The position numbers and the translations under genes were made by a program. Positions 1-7,800 of a stretch of DNA of 23,004 nt are shown here, in pieces. A model generated the notes under the pieces. The model worked only from the letters and a program-made list of their open reading frames with translations. It was not told the DNA's origin and searched no databases. The stretch is from positions 1 through 23,004 of the forward strand of contig JBFMFH010000005.1 of assembly GCA_040752275.1 (NCBI GenBank). The letters are read 5' to 3'. The stretch comes from JBFMFH01 sp040752275. GTDB lineage: Bacteria > Acidobacteriota > Vicinamibacteria > Vicinamibacterales > JAKQTR01. Position 1 is the stretch's first letter; each line of letters starts with the position of its first letter.

Positions 1-34
1 AGACCTAGCACTGAACGCGACAGGTAACAGGAAC

Positions 35-1492
35 GTGTCAGACGAATCACTCAAGATTGCCGTGTTCATCGATTTCGACAACATCGAGATCGGTGTCAAG
101 AGCACGCTCGGCCGGGAGTTCGAAGTCGGTGCCGTGCTCGACGCCCTCAAGGAGCGCGGCGAAGTCATCACCAAGGTCGCCTACGGCGACTGGAAGAAGG
201 CCGGCGACTACAGCCGGATGCTCACGCAGCACGCGGTGCGCATGGTGCAGCGCAATATGACGCCCGGCGGCGACAAGAACGGCGCCGACATCAACCTGGC
301 GCTCGACGCGCTGGAGATGGCGTTCACCCACGATCACATCAACGCCTTCGTCATCGTCGGTGGCGACTCGGATTTCATCAGCCTGGTCGAGAAGCTGAAG
401 CAGTACGACCGCAAGGTGTTCGTTGTCGGCGGGCGACAGTTCACCAGCGCGGTCATGCAGAGGAACTGCACCGAGTTCATCGCCTATGAGAACGTCATCC
501 GCCAGTCCTCGCGCCGGCAGCCGAGCCGCGAGCGCGGCAGCACCCCGTCGCCGCCGGCGCCACTGTCGATCGCGCCAATCGGCAAGGCGTTCCCGCTGGT
601 CACCCGGGCGCTCGGGATCATGGCCGACCGGGAGGTGACGCCTCAGCTTGGCCTGTTGAAGAGCACCCTGCTTCAGCTCGACTCGACGTTCTCCGAGAAG
701 GACTACGGCGTCTCCAGCTTCCGCGACTTCGTCGAGAAGCTCGCCCACGCCGGTCTGGTCACGCTCCGCCACTCGGGCCGGAGCACGCTGGTGGACCTGC
801 GGGACGGAGACCGGCACGACACTGCCGGCACCGAAGGGTCCGAGTCGGCGACGAGCTCGGAGTCCGCCCCGGGCGCACCCGACGGGTTCGACGGGCCGGC
901 CGAACAGGCCGAATCGCGTCCCCTGGCGACCTTCGCCGACGGCGTCAACTTGCTCAGGCGCGTGCTGCAGCATCCCGGTGCCGTGAGCCGCTGGCCGATG
1001 TACGTCCGGAACGTCAAGCAGCTCCTCAAAGCCGCCGACGCTGGCTTCGACGAGAAGCGACACGGCAACCTTGTCGAACTGCTTCGCGTGGCCCAGCGCG
1101 AGGGCCTCGTGAGGCTCGAGCGAGACCGGCAAGGCGTGCTCAGGGTGTTCCAGGGACAACATGCACGAGCACACGCACCGGAGGTCGGCGCCGCGCAGTC
1201 CGAGACCATCGAGGCGGCCGGGATGGAGACGGGCGCTCACGACGCCGTCGATCAGGTCGTGGAGCCCGTGGCGCCGGTCGACATCGAGGCATCCGCCGCG
1301 CCCGGTTTGCCGCCGGCCGACATGGCCGGACCCGGGCCTGACGCCGGCGCCAAACCCCGGCGCCGCCGCAAGGCCCCCGCAGAAGCGGCCCCCAAGACCA
1401 AGTCCACCGCCGCCCGCAAGCCGCGGACGCGCACGACACCCACGAGAAAGAAGAAGGCTCAAGACGACGAGCAAGGGAAGGGACCCGAATGA
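35..1492 (+). CDS. NYN-domain (LabA/DUF88-like) protein with two OST-HTH/LOTUS domains
   Basis: Predicted RNA-processing or RNA-binding cytoplasmic protein of 485 aa. Residues 7-155 form a NYN (PIN-like) nuclease domain with its acidic residues intact: FIDFDN (D13, D15), GGDKNGAD (K81, D85) and GGDSDF (D111, D113). A Pro/Ser linker follows, then an OST-HTH/LOTUS-type winged helix at about 186-256 (SFRDFVEKLAHAGLV) and a second, more diverged one at about 300-374. The C-terminus is a low-complexity acidic/Ala stretch ending in a Lys/Arg-rich tail from about 440, which could bind nucleic acid. The start is GTG at 35, chosen because the NYN domain begins directly after it; the upstream Shine-Dalgarno is weak. 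The stop overlaps the ATG of the next gene (ATGA), so the two are probably co-translated. NYN-LOTUS fusions are known in bacteria, but their substrates are mostly unknown; nuclease activity is inferred from the conserved acids. Confidence 0.88.
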   Translation: MSDESLKIAVFIDFDNIEIGVKSTLGREFEVGAVLDALKERGEVITKVAYGDWKKAGDYSRMLTQHAVRMVQRNMTPGGDKNGADINLALDALEMAFTHDHINAFVIVGGDSDFISLVEKLKQYDRKVFVVGGRQFTSAVMQRNCTEFIAYENVIRQSSRRQPSRERGSTPSPPAPLSIAPIGKAFPLVTRALGIMADREVTPQLGLLKSTLLQLDSTFSEKDYGVSSFRDFVEKLAHAGLVTLRHSGRSTLVDLRDGDRHDTAGTEGSESATSSESAPGAPDGFDGPAEQAESRPLATFADGVNLLRRVLQHPGAVSRWPMYVRNVKQLLKAADAGFDEKRHGNLVELLRVAQREGLVRLERDRQGVLRVFQGQHARAHAPEVGAAQSETIEAAGMETGAHDAVDQVVEPVAPVDIEASAAPGLPPADMAGPGPDAGAKPRRRRKAPAEAAPKTKSTAARKPRTRTTPTRKKKAQDDEQGKGPE

Positions 1493-2358
1493 GATCACCA
1501 CACCGCCGTACCGTTCTCTGGGGGCTGGTCACCCTGGTTGTGGCCGCTGGCATGTTGGCATCCTCGACCGAGCACGCGGGCGCGCAGACGGCGCTCGAGC
1601 AGACGGTGCAGAAGCTCGCACGTCCGGTTCCAGCACCACCGGACGTGGCGGCGGCGCCCGCCGATGCGGTCAAGACGGCAACGGGCCTGGCCACGAAGGT
1701 CGTGACGCCCGGAGCGGGGACGGCCAGGCCGGGACCCCTTGACACGGTCACGGTGCACTACACTGGCTGGACGACCAGTGGCGCCATGTTCGACAGCTCG
1801 TACGCCCGCGGGCGGACCAGCACATTTGTGCTGAGCCGCGTGATCCCCGGGTGGAGCGAGACCGTGCAGCTGATGGTCATCGGCGAAAAGCGCCGGGCGT
1901 GGATTCCCGAAGCGCTGGCGTACAAGGGAGCCGAGGGCAAGCCGAAGGGCCTGCTGGTGTTCGACATCGAGCTGGTCGGGTTCACCGAGGCGCCGGTGAC
2001 GCCGCCGGACGTGGCGGCCGCGCCTGCCGATGCGCAGCAGACGACGTCGGGACTGGCCTACAGGGTCCTCAGACCCGGCGCGGGCGCGGCGCACCCGAAG
2101 AGCAGCAGCACGGTGACCGTGCACTACTCCGGCTGGACGACCGACGGCCAGATGTTCGACAGTTCCGTGGTACGCGGAGAGCCGGCGTCCTTCGGACTGA
2201 ACCAGGTGATCAAGGGCTGGACCGAGGGCGTACAGTTGATGGTCGAGGGGGAGAAGACGCGGTTCTGGATTCCGTCGAAGCTCGCCTACGATGGCGCGCC
2301 GGATCGCCCCCAGGGCATGCTGGTGTTCGACGTGGAACTGATCAAGATCGAGAAGTAG
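1489..2358 (+). CDS. Exported tandem FKBP-type peptidyl-prolyl cis-trans isomerase
   Basis: Predicted periplasmic or outer-membrane-facing prolyl isomerase of 289 aa. It has an N-terminal signal peptide (RR at 6-7, hydrophobic stretch 9-24, likely cleavage after AGA at about 32). Two FKBP domains follow at about 62-165 and 185-289. Domain 1 keeps the pocket residues Y91, F101, D102, F113, V118, I119, W122, Y145 and F158. Domain 2 has the matching set Y213, F223, D224, F235, V240, I241, W244, Y267 and F280, so both look active. The domains are separated by 122 residues, and each is preceded by the same PPDVAAAPADA linker. The flap differs from the usual form: YKGAEGKPKG in domain 1 and YDGAPDRPQG in domain 2. 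The ATG overlaps the upstream stop codon by 4 bp. A strong hairpin follows the gene. The family call is secure; the client proteins are unknown. Confidence 0.92.
   Translation: MRSPHRRTVLWGLVTLVVAAGMLASSTEHAGAQTALEQTVQKLARPVPAPPDVAAAPADAVKTATGLATKVVTPGAGTARPGPLDTVTVHYTGWTTSGAMFDSSYARGRTSTFVLSRVIPGWSETVQLMVIGEKRRAWIPEALAYKGAEGKPKGLLVFDIELVGFTEAPVTPPDVAAAPADAQQTTSGLAYRVLRPGAGAAHPKSSSTVTVHYSGWTTDGQMFDSSVVRGEPASFGLNQVIKGWTEGVQLMVEGEKTRFWIPSKLAYDGAPDRPQGMLVFDVELIKIEK
1636..1668 (+). repeat. FKBP linker repeat, copy 1
   Basis: This stretch encodes PPDVAAAPADA before the first FKBP domain. It matches the copy at 2002-2034 at 30 of 33 bases by my count, and all three differences are synonymous. This points to internal duplication with the linker conserved or homogenised. 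Confidence 0.85.
2002..2034 (+). repeat. FKBP linker repeat, copy 2
   Basis: Second copy of the PPDVAAAPADA linker, 366 bp (122 codons) downstream of the first and in the same frame. It precedes the second FKBP domain. Confidence 0.85.
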
Positions 2359-2377
2359 CGCCTCCGGGCAGGGCGTA

Positions 2378-2426
2378 CAGATGGAAAGGGGCGGCCCCGG
2401 GGGGGGGGCCCCCCCCTTCCCGTCTG
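2378..2426. terminator. GC-rich hairpin between convergent genes, probable bidirectional terminator
   Basis: An inverted repeat has the outer arms CAGATGGAAAGGGG and CCCCTTCCCGTCTG, with one G-U wobble and one mismatch. It encloses a G10 run (2399-2408) and a C8 run (2409-2416). It sits 20 bp after the FKBP stop and 17 bp before the stop of the convergent lipoprotein gene, the expected place for a shared terminator. There is no T tract, so intrinsic termination is not certain. The homopolymers are also a typical place for sequencing error. Confidence 0.55.
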
Positions 2427-2442
2427 CTGGTGCTGCCCGTCG

Positions 2443-3615
2443 CTACTGCCCCGGCCCGTCCAGGTCGAACCCGAAGAACGGCAGGGCCTTCGGCCAGCCC
2501 GGCCACTGGCCGGTCCCGGGGGACACGTAGAAGTAGCGGACGATCATCTTCGGCACCGTGGCATCCGCCGCGCCTCCGCGTGGCACGGGCGCGCCGATGT
2601 GCACGACGTGCGGCGACGGCCGGTAGGTTCCGCTGTAGGTGAAGCTGTAGTCCATCGCCACGAACCCCGCCGGATCGTTCTCGCGCATCAGGAACCGGAC
2701 CACGCCGTTCCCCCACGACACCCGGATGTAGTAGGTCTTGCTGATGCTGAAGCCGGTCGGGGCCAGCCGCGGAGAGTCGGAGAACGCCCCTTCCTCGGCG
2801 TTTCCGGTGATGATCCGCAACCGGAACTTGCCGACGTCCGCGTGGTCGTCGCCACGCTTCTCCAGATTGAAGCGGTACCGGTTGGCTGTGATGTCGCCGT
2901 ACCCTTCCTGCATGCTGAAGACCTTGGTCTTGCCGCCGTCGGAGTCGGGGTCGAGGTTCTCCACATTGAACTCGACGGCGCCCGAGGTCAGCGTGGTCGG
3001 GAGCGTGTAGGTGATCACCGATTCGAGGCCGAGCATCTGCACGCCCTTGTCCGGGATGAAGGCCACGCCGCTCGCGGTCCCGACGGTCTTGCCGTCGACG
3101 AGCGGATCCCAGATCTCACTTCCCGTGATGTAGCCGGCAGTGTTCTCCGGAGGCGTCGGGGTGGTGAACGTCCGGAAGGACGACCAGGGGCCGAACGCGC
3201 CATCCCGTTCCGCCCGCGCCCTCCAGCGGTAACTGCCCCCTGCCTCCAGGGTGTCGGCGGGAATGGCGTAGGATGTCTGCGCGCCGCCGCTCGTGATCAG
3301 CCCGGAATCGATGATCTGGGCGCCGGTCGTCGCGTTCTGGAGGATGAACCGGTAGGACAGGGTCTCGGCGTTGACGTACACGCCGGTTGCGGCACTCAGG
3401 ACCAGCGTGGCTGCCAGCTCGGCGAGTTCCACGCCATCGGCGGGAGACTGCAGCGTGGGCGCCGTCACCTTGAGCGTCGAATTGTCGGGGCCGAGTGCCG
3501 ACGAGCCGGCCGTTGCCGCGCTTGGGGACACGGGTGTGGTGGTCTCACCGCCGCAAGCGACCGCTGCAACCGCAACCGCCGCAGCAAGGCCGAAGACGAG
3601 CCATTTCTTCTGCAT
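2443..3615 (-). CDS. Lipoprotein with FN3-like and concanavalin/LamG-like parts
   Basis: Predicted surface or periplasmic lipoprotein of 390 aa. The N-terminus is a lipoprotein signal: KK at 3-4, a hydrophobic Ala/Val stretch, and AVACGG with the acylated Cys at 21. A Thr/Ser/Pro-rich tether follows (22-50). Residues about 52-150 look like an FN3-type beta-sandwich, opening with APTLQSPADG and closing with RWRARAERDGAFGPWS. Residues about 155-390 look like a concanavalin/LamG-type beta-sandwich (KFRLRIITGN, YYIRVSWGNGVVRFLM), a fold that often binds or cleaves polysaccharide. No catalytic motif is evident. The ATG at 3615 has GGAG about 10 nt upstream; an out-of-frame ATG lies 4 nt before it. 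The gene is divergent from the beta-barrel gene at 3910 and convergent with the FKBP gene. Sugar binding is inferred from the fold only. Confidence 0.78.
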   Translation of the reverse strand: MQKKWLVFGLAAAVAVAAVACGGETTTPVSPSAATAGSSALGPDNSTLKVTAPTLQSPADGVELAELAATLVLSAATGVYVNAETLSYRFILQNATTGAQIIDSGLITSGGAQTSYAIPADTLEAGGSYRWRARAERDGAFGPWSSFRTFTTPTPPENTAGYITGSEIWDPLVDGKTVGTASGVAFIPDKGVQMLGLESVITYTLPTTLTSGAVEFNVENLDPDSDGGKTKVFSMQEGYGDITANRYRFNLEKRGDDHADVGKFRLRIITGNAEEGAFSDSPRLAPTGFSISKTYYIRVSWGNGVVRFLMRENDPAGFVAMDYSFTYSGTYRPSPHVVHIGAPVPRGGAADATVPKMIVRYFYVSPGTGQWPGWPKALPFFGFDLDGPGQ

Positions 3616-3736
3616 GCATGCACTCCAGTACGGATCGAATGGAGGGCCGCGCCCATGTCACGCCCGAACAACCCGGAGGGCGCCGCACCGCGCGTACCGC
3701 AATCCGGCAGCCTGCCGGGCTGCCGGTACCTCAGGC

Positions 3737-3767
3737 ATGATACTTCAAAGATGAAAGCGGACGACAA
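3737..3767 (-). promoter_or_regulatory. Candidate promoter for the lipoprotein gene
   Basis: On the minus strand TTGTCG (3767-3762) and TATCAT (3742-3737) are separated by 19 bp. The -10 box is a 5/6 match to the sigma-70 consensus; the spacer is long. The transcript would have a leader of about 115 nt before the ATG at 3615. Confidence 0.3.
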
Positions 3768-3788
3768 GGATCCGGATGTCGGCCGTGC

Positions 3789-3821
3789 TTGACGGCCGGC
3801 CAGTCTGCGGTGTGCTAGGAT
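3789..3821 (+). promoter_or_regulatory. Candidate extended -10 promoter for the beta-barrel gene
   Basis: TGCTAGGAT (3813-3821) is an extended -10 box of the TGnTAnnnT type. A TTGACG (3789-3794) lies upstream, but its 21-bp spacer is long, so the extended -10 probably carries the recognition. The leader to the ATG at 3910 would be about 80 nt. The rest of the 294-bp gap (3616-3909) holds the candidate promoter for the divergent lipoprotein gene and nothing else I can recognise. Confidence 0.4.
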
Positions 3822-3909
3822 GGGAAAGTTTGGCTGCGGCACGATCCTGCCGGTACCGTGAGCGACGAGACGAGGGGCCGGCCTACGCCTTCGGGCAGCG
3901 AGGTACTGC

Positions 3910-4665
3910 ATGAGCAAGCGGATCACGATTCTCTTCCTGGCGGCCGGCCTCCTGGCGGCGTCGCCGGCCCAGGCGCAGATGCTGGAGTGGACCGACCGCG
4001 TCTTTGTCAGCATCAACGGCGCCTATCAGAACCGCGCGGACACCAGCGTGTCGGTGAACGATGTGGCGACGGTGTACGACGAGCAGGCCACCTCTGCGGC
4101 GTCCCAGAGTGTGACTTCCAAGGGCGGCTTCTTCGATATCAGCGGCGGCGCGCGCGTGTGGGGGAATGTCGGCGTCGGCCTCGGATTCACACGCCTGTCG
4201 ACCACGGGCAGCGCTGACGCGTCGGCCACCGTGCCGCATCCTCTCTTCTACAACAGTGCACGCAGCGCGTCCACGGCGCTGCCGGGCCTCGAGCACAAGG
4301 AACGGCAGGTCCACATCTTCGCGATGTTCGTGGTTCCCCTCACCGACCTACTCGAGGTCTCGGTGTTCGGAGGGCCCACGTTCTTCAAACTGGAGCAGGG
4401 CACCATCCGGACCTACACCTGGTCTGAAGTTGGCGCCCCGTACACGGCGATCAATCTCACGGCGGCGGCGACGCAGGTCAGCGTGAGCAAGACCGGCATC
4501 AACATCGGTGCCGACGTGACCTACAGGCTCACGAGGAACTTCGGCGTCGGCGGGTTCGTTCGCTACGCCGGGGCCTCGGTTCCGATCACGGCCGCCGGCA
4601 GCACCACGTTCGACGTGAACATCGGCGGCGTGCAGATCGGCGCCGGCGGCCGCATCCGCTTCTGA
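3910..4665 (+). CDS. Outer-membrane beta-barrel-like protein
   Basis: Small secreted protein of 251 aa, most likely an eight-stranded outer-membrane beta-barrel. It has a clear signal peptide (K3R4, hydrophobic stretch to about residue 18, cleavage near PAQA-Q at 22-23). The mature part alternates amphipathic strands and Gly turns (GGFFDISGGARVWGNVGVGL, FGVGGFVRYAGASVPI). It ends with strand VQIGAGGRIRF, whose terminal Phe is the usual signal for BAM-dependent insertion. A GAGG lies about 8 nt before the ATG. No enzymatic motif is present, and such barrels may be structural, adhesive or porin-like, so no substrate is assigned. It is divergent from a lipoprotein gene. Confidence 0.8.
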   Translation: MSKRITILFLAAGLLAASPAQAQMLEWTDRVFVSINGAYQNRADTSVSVNDVATVYDEQATSAASQSVTSKGGFFDISGGARVWGNVGVGLGFTRLSTTGSADASATVPHPLFYNSARSASTALPGLEHKERQVHIFAMFVVPLTDLLEVSVFGGPTFFKLEQGTIRTYTWSEVGAPYTAINLTAAATQVSVSKTGINIGADVTYRLTRNFGVGGFVRYAGASVPITAAGSTTFDVNIGGVQIGAGGRIRF

Positions 4666-4745
4666 CGCGTCGCCTGGAAGCGCGGGCCTTCAGCAACCGT
4701 CACGATTCTTCACCGAAACCGGAGGACTCCCAGGCGCTACGTCCC

Positions 4746-4751
4746 GATAAT
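4746..4751 (+). promoter_or_regulatory. Candidate -10 box upstream of the DUF2339 gene
   Basis: GATAAT lies 77 bp before the DUF2339 start, in the 163-bp gap after the beta-barrel gene. It is a 5/6 match to TATAAT, but I see no convincing -35 box at the right distance. Low confidence. Confidence 0.22.
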
Positions 4752-4828
4752 CTCACCAGCAGACGGCACCGTGCCCAGTCTGCCTCGACACCTCGCGTCT
4801 CGTCGGCGACCGTGAGCGGGAGGACCCT

Positions 4829-7800
4829 ATGGTGTTCCTGTTGTTCGTGGCGGTCGGCGTCCTCGGGTTCATCGTCTTCGGGCTGAAGAATCGGGTCGGG
4901 CTTCTCGACGGCCTCCTGCGCGGACAGGACGACCGACTCAACGAGCTCCAGCTCGAGGTTGGCAGGCTGGCGCAGCGCACGCGAGACGCCTCTCTCGGAC
5001 CGGTGAACGCGCCGGCAGAAGGTGCGCGGCCGGCGCCGGCCGCGTCTGCGCGCGTGCCGCTCCAGCCGGACGTGCCCGTCCACACACCGGCCGCGCCAAT
5101 CGTGACCGCTCCGACCCCGCTTCCCTCATCCCCCGCCGCGCCGTCGGCGAGTCCGCCCACGCCAGTCCCGCCCGTCCCGGCCGTGGCCAGCGATGTCCCG
5201 TTCGTTGCCGCGGCGGCGGCAGTGGCAGCCGCGATGCCGGGCCGGGAGGCTGCCCGCGCGCTCAAGCCCGCGGCGACAGAGCCCCCCATCCATGTGATGG
5301 CCGGCGCCGGAGTCGGATCCGAGGCGGCGGCCCCGGAGCCGGAGACAGCGGCGGATCGGGAGGCCGGCCCCGGCGGCTTCGATTGGGAGAGCCTGGTGGG
5401 CGTCAAGTTCTTCTCGGCCGTCGCGGGAGTCGCGCTGGTCGTCGCCGCGATCTTCTTCCTGCGGTTCTCGATCGAGCAGGGCTGGCTGGGCCCTCCTGTT
5501 CGCATGGCCATTGGCGTGCTCACGGCCGCAGGGCTGCTGGCATTCTCCGAGCGGCGGGCGGCGGGGCGCTATCGCATCACCGCGGACGCGCTCGACGTGG
5601 CGGGTGTGACGATCCTCTACGCCACCTTCTTCGCGGCCCACTCCCTCTGGCAACTCATCGGGACCATCATCGCGTTCGTGCTGCTCGTCGCGGTGACGCT
5701 GATCGCGATCCTGCTCGCCCTGCGCCGGTCGTCCCCGCTGATCGCCGGGCTGGGCCTGCTCGGCGGATTCGCCGCGCCGGCCCTGCTCTCGAGCGGCGAG
5801 GACAACCCGTTCACCCTGTTCGGTTACCTGATCGTCCTCAATACCGGACTGGCATGGGTGGCCCGGCACAAACGCTGGGCACCGCTCGTGGGCGTCAGCC
5901 TCCTCTTCACGACGCTCTACCAGTGGGGCTGGGTGGCGAAGTTCCTGACGCCCGAGAAGGTGCCGGTGGCCGTGAGCATCTTCCTGATCTTCCCGGCATT
6001 GGCATTCACGCTCCTGTTTCTCGGCGGCATGACGGGCCCGCCGCCGAACGGCGAACGCGCCTGGCACGGGCCATTCCGGACGCTGGCGCTGGCGTCGGCG
6101 ATGCTGCCCCTCCTGATCCTGCCCGTGCTGACGATGGCGCCCTACGGCAACCAGTACGGATGGCTGTTCGTCTTCCTGCTGCTGCTGGCGTCCGGATACC
6201 TCGCGATGGCCATCGCCTTGCGACGTGAGGAGATCCACCTGCTCGGCGCCCTGGCCACCGTGGTCGTCACGCTGCTCTGGGCCGGCGCCGCCTACTCGAG
6301 CGCGGCCTGGCCGGTCGTGCTGGGCATCATCGCCGTGTTCGTCGCGCTGTATCTGCTGGCGCCGGCGATCGGATCGCGATTCGGCATCACGTTTGCGGGC
6401 GACGGCCGCCATGCGGCCCTGGCGTCCCCGCTGCTGCTGGTTTCGTTCGCCGTTCTGGTCGTTCGTGAGCCTGAGACCGCATCGCCCGCAATGGCGTTCG
6501 GGGTGCTGTTCGTGCTGCTTGCGGCCGTCGCCGCGTACGCCGTCGTGCGCCGGTATCCGGCCGCCTACCTGGCCGGTGCGGCGGCGGCCCTGCTGGCGGA
6601 GGTGTTCTGGTCAGCCAAGTACCTCGAGCCGTCCCGACTGGTGCCCGCCCTGACTGTCTACGGCACGTTTGGCATCCTGTTCCTGGCCGTTCCCGTCGCG
6701 GCCCGACGCACGGGGCGTCAGTTCGACCCGGCCGTCGCGTATCTCGGTCTGTCGGGATTCCTGTTTCTCCTGAGAATCGCCGGCGACCCGTCGCTGGCGG
6801 TGCCGCCCTGGCCGTGGTTCGGCGCCCTGGCGGTTCTTGCCGTGGCGGTAGGCGCTGCCGCTCTCGACCTCGGTCGCGGCGGCCTGCAGGTGGCCGCAAC
6901 GAGCTTCGTCATTGTGAGCCTGCTGGCGTGGGAGACTGCGGCACAGAGAAGCCCCTGGCCGAGTGTTGCGCTCGCGGGGGCCATCGTGACCGCTCTCTAC
7001 GGAACCGTCTGGGCATGGCTGGCGGCGCGCGCCAAGTTGGCCGGCGGGCTCCTCGAGTGGACGGTCGTCGTTGGACTCGTTGGAGGTCAGGTCGCCGCCA
7101 TCGGCGCGAGCATCATCCCTGGTGCACCATCTCTCACGCTGCTGGTTGGCGCGCACCTCATCCTGCTGCTCGCCGTCCTGACCGTGTCGTGGCGGGCCCG
7201 GTGGCCCGTGCTCGCTCCCGCTGCCGTGCTGGTCCTCGGTTTCGCCACCCTCTTCTGGGCATCGTCGCCTCACACGGGGGCCGACTGGCGCCGCGTTCTC
7301 CTGTTCGCGCTCGTACCGTACGCGATCTTCGTCGCGTACCCCCTGGTCCTGGGCAGGCGGGTCGGTGCGGCATTGTCGCCGTATCTGACGGCCGTCCTCG
7401 CCAACGTGCCGTTCTTCCTTGCGGCCCATTGGAGTCTGAAGGGTGGAGGCTTCGGTGCCTATATCGGTGCGCTCCCGATCGTCCAGGCGCTGGTGATGGC
7501 GGGGCTGTTGGCCGTGCTGCTGCGCATCGAACGGGCGAGCGCACGCGCCGAGGGCAGGCTCGCCCTCGTGGCAGCCGCAGTGCTGGCGGGTGTGACCGTG
7601 GCCATTCCCCTCCAACTCGATCGGCAGTGGCTGACGGTGGGGTGGGCGCTGGAGGGCGCCGCCCTGGCGTGGCTGTTCACGCGCATTCCGCACCGCGGCC
7701 TGCTCTGGTGGTGTGTCGGCCTGCTGGCGGCGGTGTTCGCCCGGCTGGTGCTCAATCCCGAGGTCTTCGCCTACGCGCCGCGTTCGACCGCACGGATCCT

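Noticed and set aside
47..1501. Long open frame (484 codons) antisense to the NYN-LOTUS gene
   Set aside because: Composition is Arg/Gly/Val-rich without any domain, and it mirrors a gene with clear catalytic motifs. Long antisense frames are expected at this G+C content.
2599..3792. Open frame of 397 codons antisense to the lipoprotein gene
   Set aside because: The opposite strand encodes a lipobox, FN3-like and lectin-like parts. The antisense product has no recognisable feature and starts inside the other gene.
4657..4682. Inverted repeat CGCTTC/GAAGCG around the beta-barrel stop codon as a terminator
   Set aside because: Only 6 bp with a 14-nt loop, overlapping the coding end and without a T tract. 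Such short matches are common by chance here.
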